DNA from: Cyclobacteriaceae bacterium
Lineage (GTDB): Bacteria > Bacteroidota > Bacteroidia > Cytophagales > Cyclobacteriaceae
NCBI GenBank assembly: GCA_028285685.1
Contig: JANQOR010000038.1
Location: 434,001 to 498,000, forward strand
Reading direction: 5' to 3'
DNA length: 64,000 nt
Positions 63,830-64,000 of the stretch are shown in pieces. The translations under genes and the position numbers were made by a program. Position 1 is the first letter of the stretch, and the number at the start of each line of letters is the position of its first letter. The notes below the pieces were generated by a model. The model was given only the letters and a program-made list of their open reading frames with translations. It searched no databases and was not told where the DNA came from.

Positions 63830-64000
63830 ATGTCAAAAATTACTGGATTTGGTACGTACGCACCGGAGAAAATTGTCGATAATCAGTACTTTGAAGAGCT
63901 GATTGATACAAATGATGAGTGGATTGTAACGAGAACCGGCATCAAAACCAGACGAATGGCGGCTGCTGATCAACTCACTAGTGATATGTCCGTAAAGGCG
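63830..64000 (+). CDS. fabH: Beta-ketoacyl-ACP synthase III, N-terminal fragment cut by the window edge
   Basis: 57 codons from the ATG at 63830. [20 protein letters not shown] and [14 protein letters not shown] match the start of FabH, the enzyme that begins fatty acid synthesis. The catalytic Cys-His-Asn region lies beyond 64000. A FabH-like paralogue (for example in a secondary pathway) cannot be excluded from this piece. Confidence 0.8.
   Translation, partial: MSKITGFGTYAPEKIVDNQYFEELIDTNDEWIVTRTGIKTRRMAAADQLTSDMSVKA

Overview
The window reads as chromosomal DNA of a marine-type Bacteroidota, most likely an order Cytophagales member. The evidence is two type IX secretion C-terminal sorting domains, TonB-receptor and YfiR pairing, DUF4097 proteins behind an ECF sigma factor, large FtsX-type permeases with PadR regulators, TAnnTTTG promoters, and the gene order TPR protein / phosphosulfolactate synthase / DUF368 / aroE. 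There is no phage, plasmid, CRISPR or complete insertion sequence. Both ends cut a gene: a xanthine dehydrogenase large subunit at base 1 and fabH at base 64000.

Layout. (1) 1-4673, minus: a nucleobase set with a P-loop nucleoside-kinase-like protein, cytosine deaminase, adenine deaminase, guanine deaminase and two xanthine dehydrogenase subunits. Together these would funnel adenine and guanine to xanthine and urate, and cytosine to uracil. (2) 4750-9548: an outer-membrane protein, an LVIVD lipoprotein, then an ECF sigma / HEAT-bearing anti-sigma-like / two DUF4097 genes unit. (3) 9549-12771: three copies of a roughly 89-bp palindrome-rich repeat, two of them flanking a small GIY-YIG gene, and a PLP decarboxylase with a MarR regulator that has two perfect operator-like palindromes. 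(4) 12772-24488: two PadR regulators, four large FtsX/MacB-type permeases (two are tandem duplicates) and a WG-repeat protein, with no ABC ATPase. (5) 24498-29692: serine hydrolase, a second ECF sigma with a palindromic divergent promoter, a DoxX-like protein, CPBP protease and small enzymes. (6) 29799-41134, minus: T9SS surface proteins, an esterase, and an MBOAT/SGNH acyl-transfer pair, several sharing an upstream motif. (7) 41558-47384: a five-domain VOC-VOC-cytochrome c-cytochrome c-rhodanese lipoprotein, a SPOR-like protein, and a TonB receptor with YfiR. (8) 47431-50753: a methyltransferase, a RecQ-type helicase and tRNA-Arg(CCT). (9) 50780-56972: hflX and the export/regulation core of an exopolysaccharide locus (GT4, Wza, Wzc, CpsB). 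(10) 57067-64000: TPR, phosphosulfolactate synthase, DUF368, aroE, uvrB and fabH.

The strongest candidates for something undescribed are the five-domain redox lipoprotein at 41558, the repeat-flanked GIY-YIG gene at 9638-10377, the shared promoter-like element at 32-38 kb, and the GTAAC-type ECF promoter set. Functions are assigned from recognised motifs and remembered family sequences; no database search was run. Short-site positions were read off the numbered sequence by eye and may be off by a base or two.
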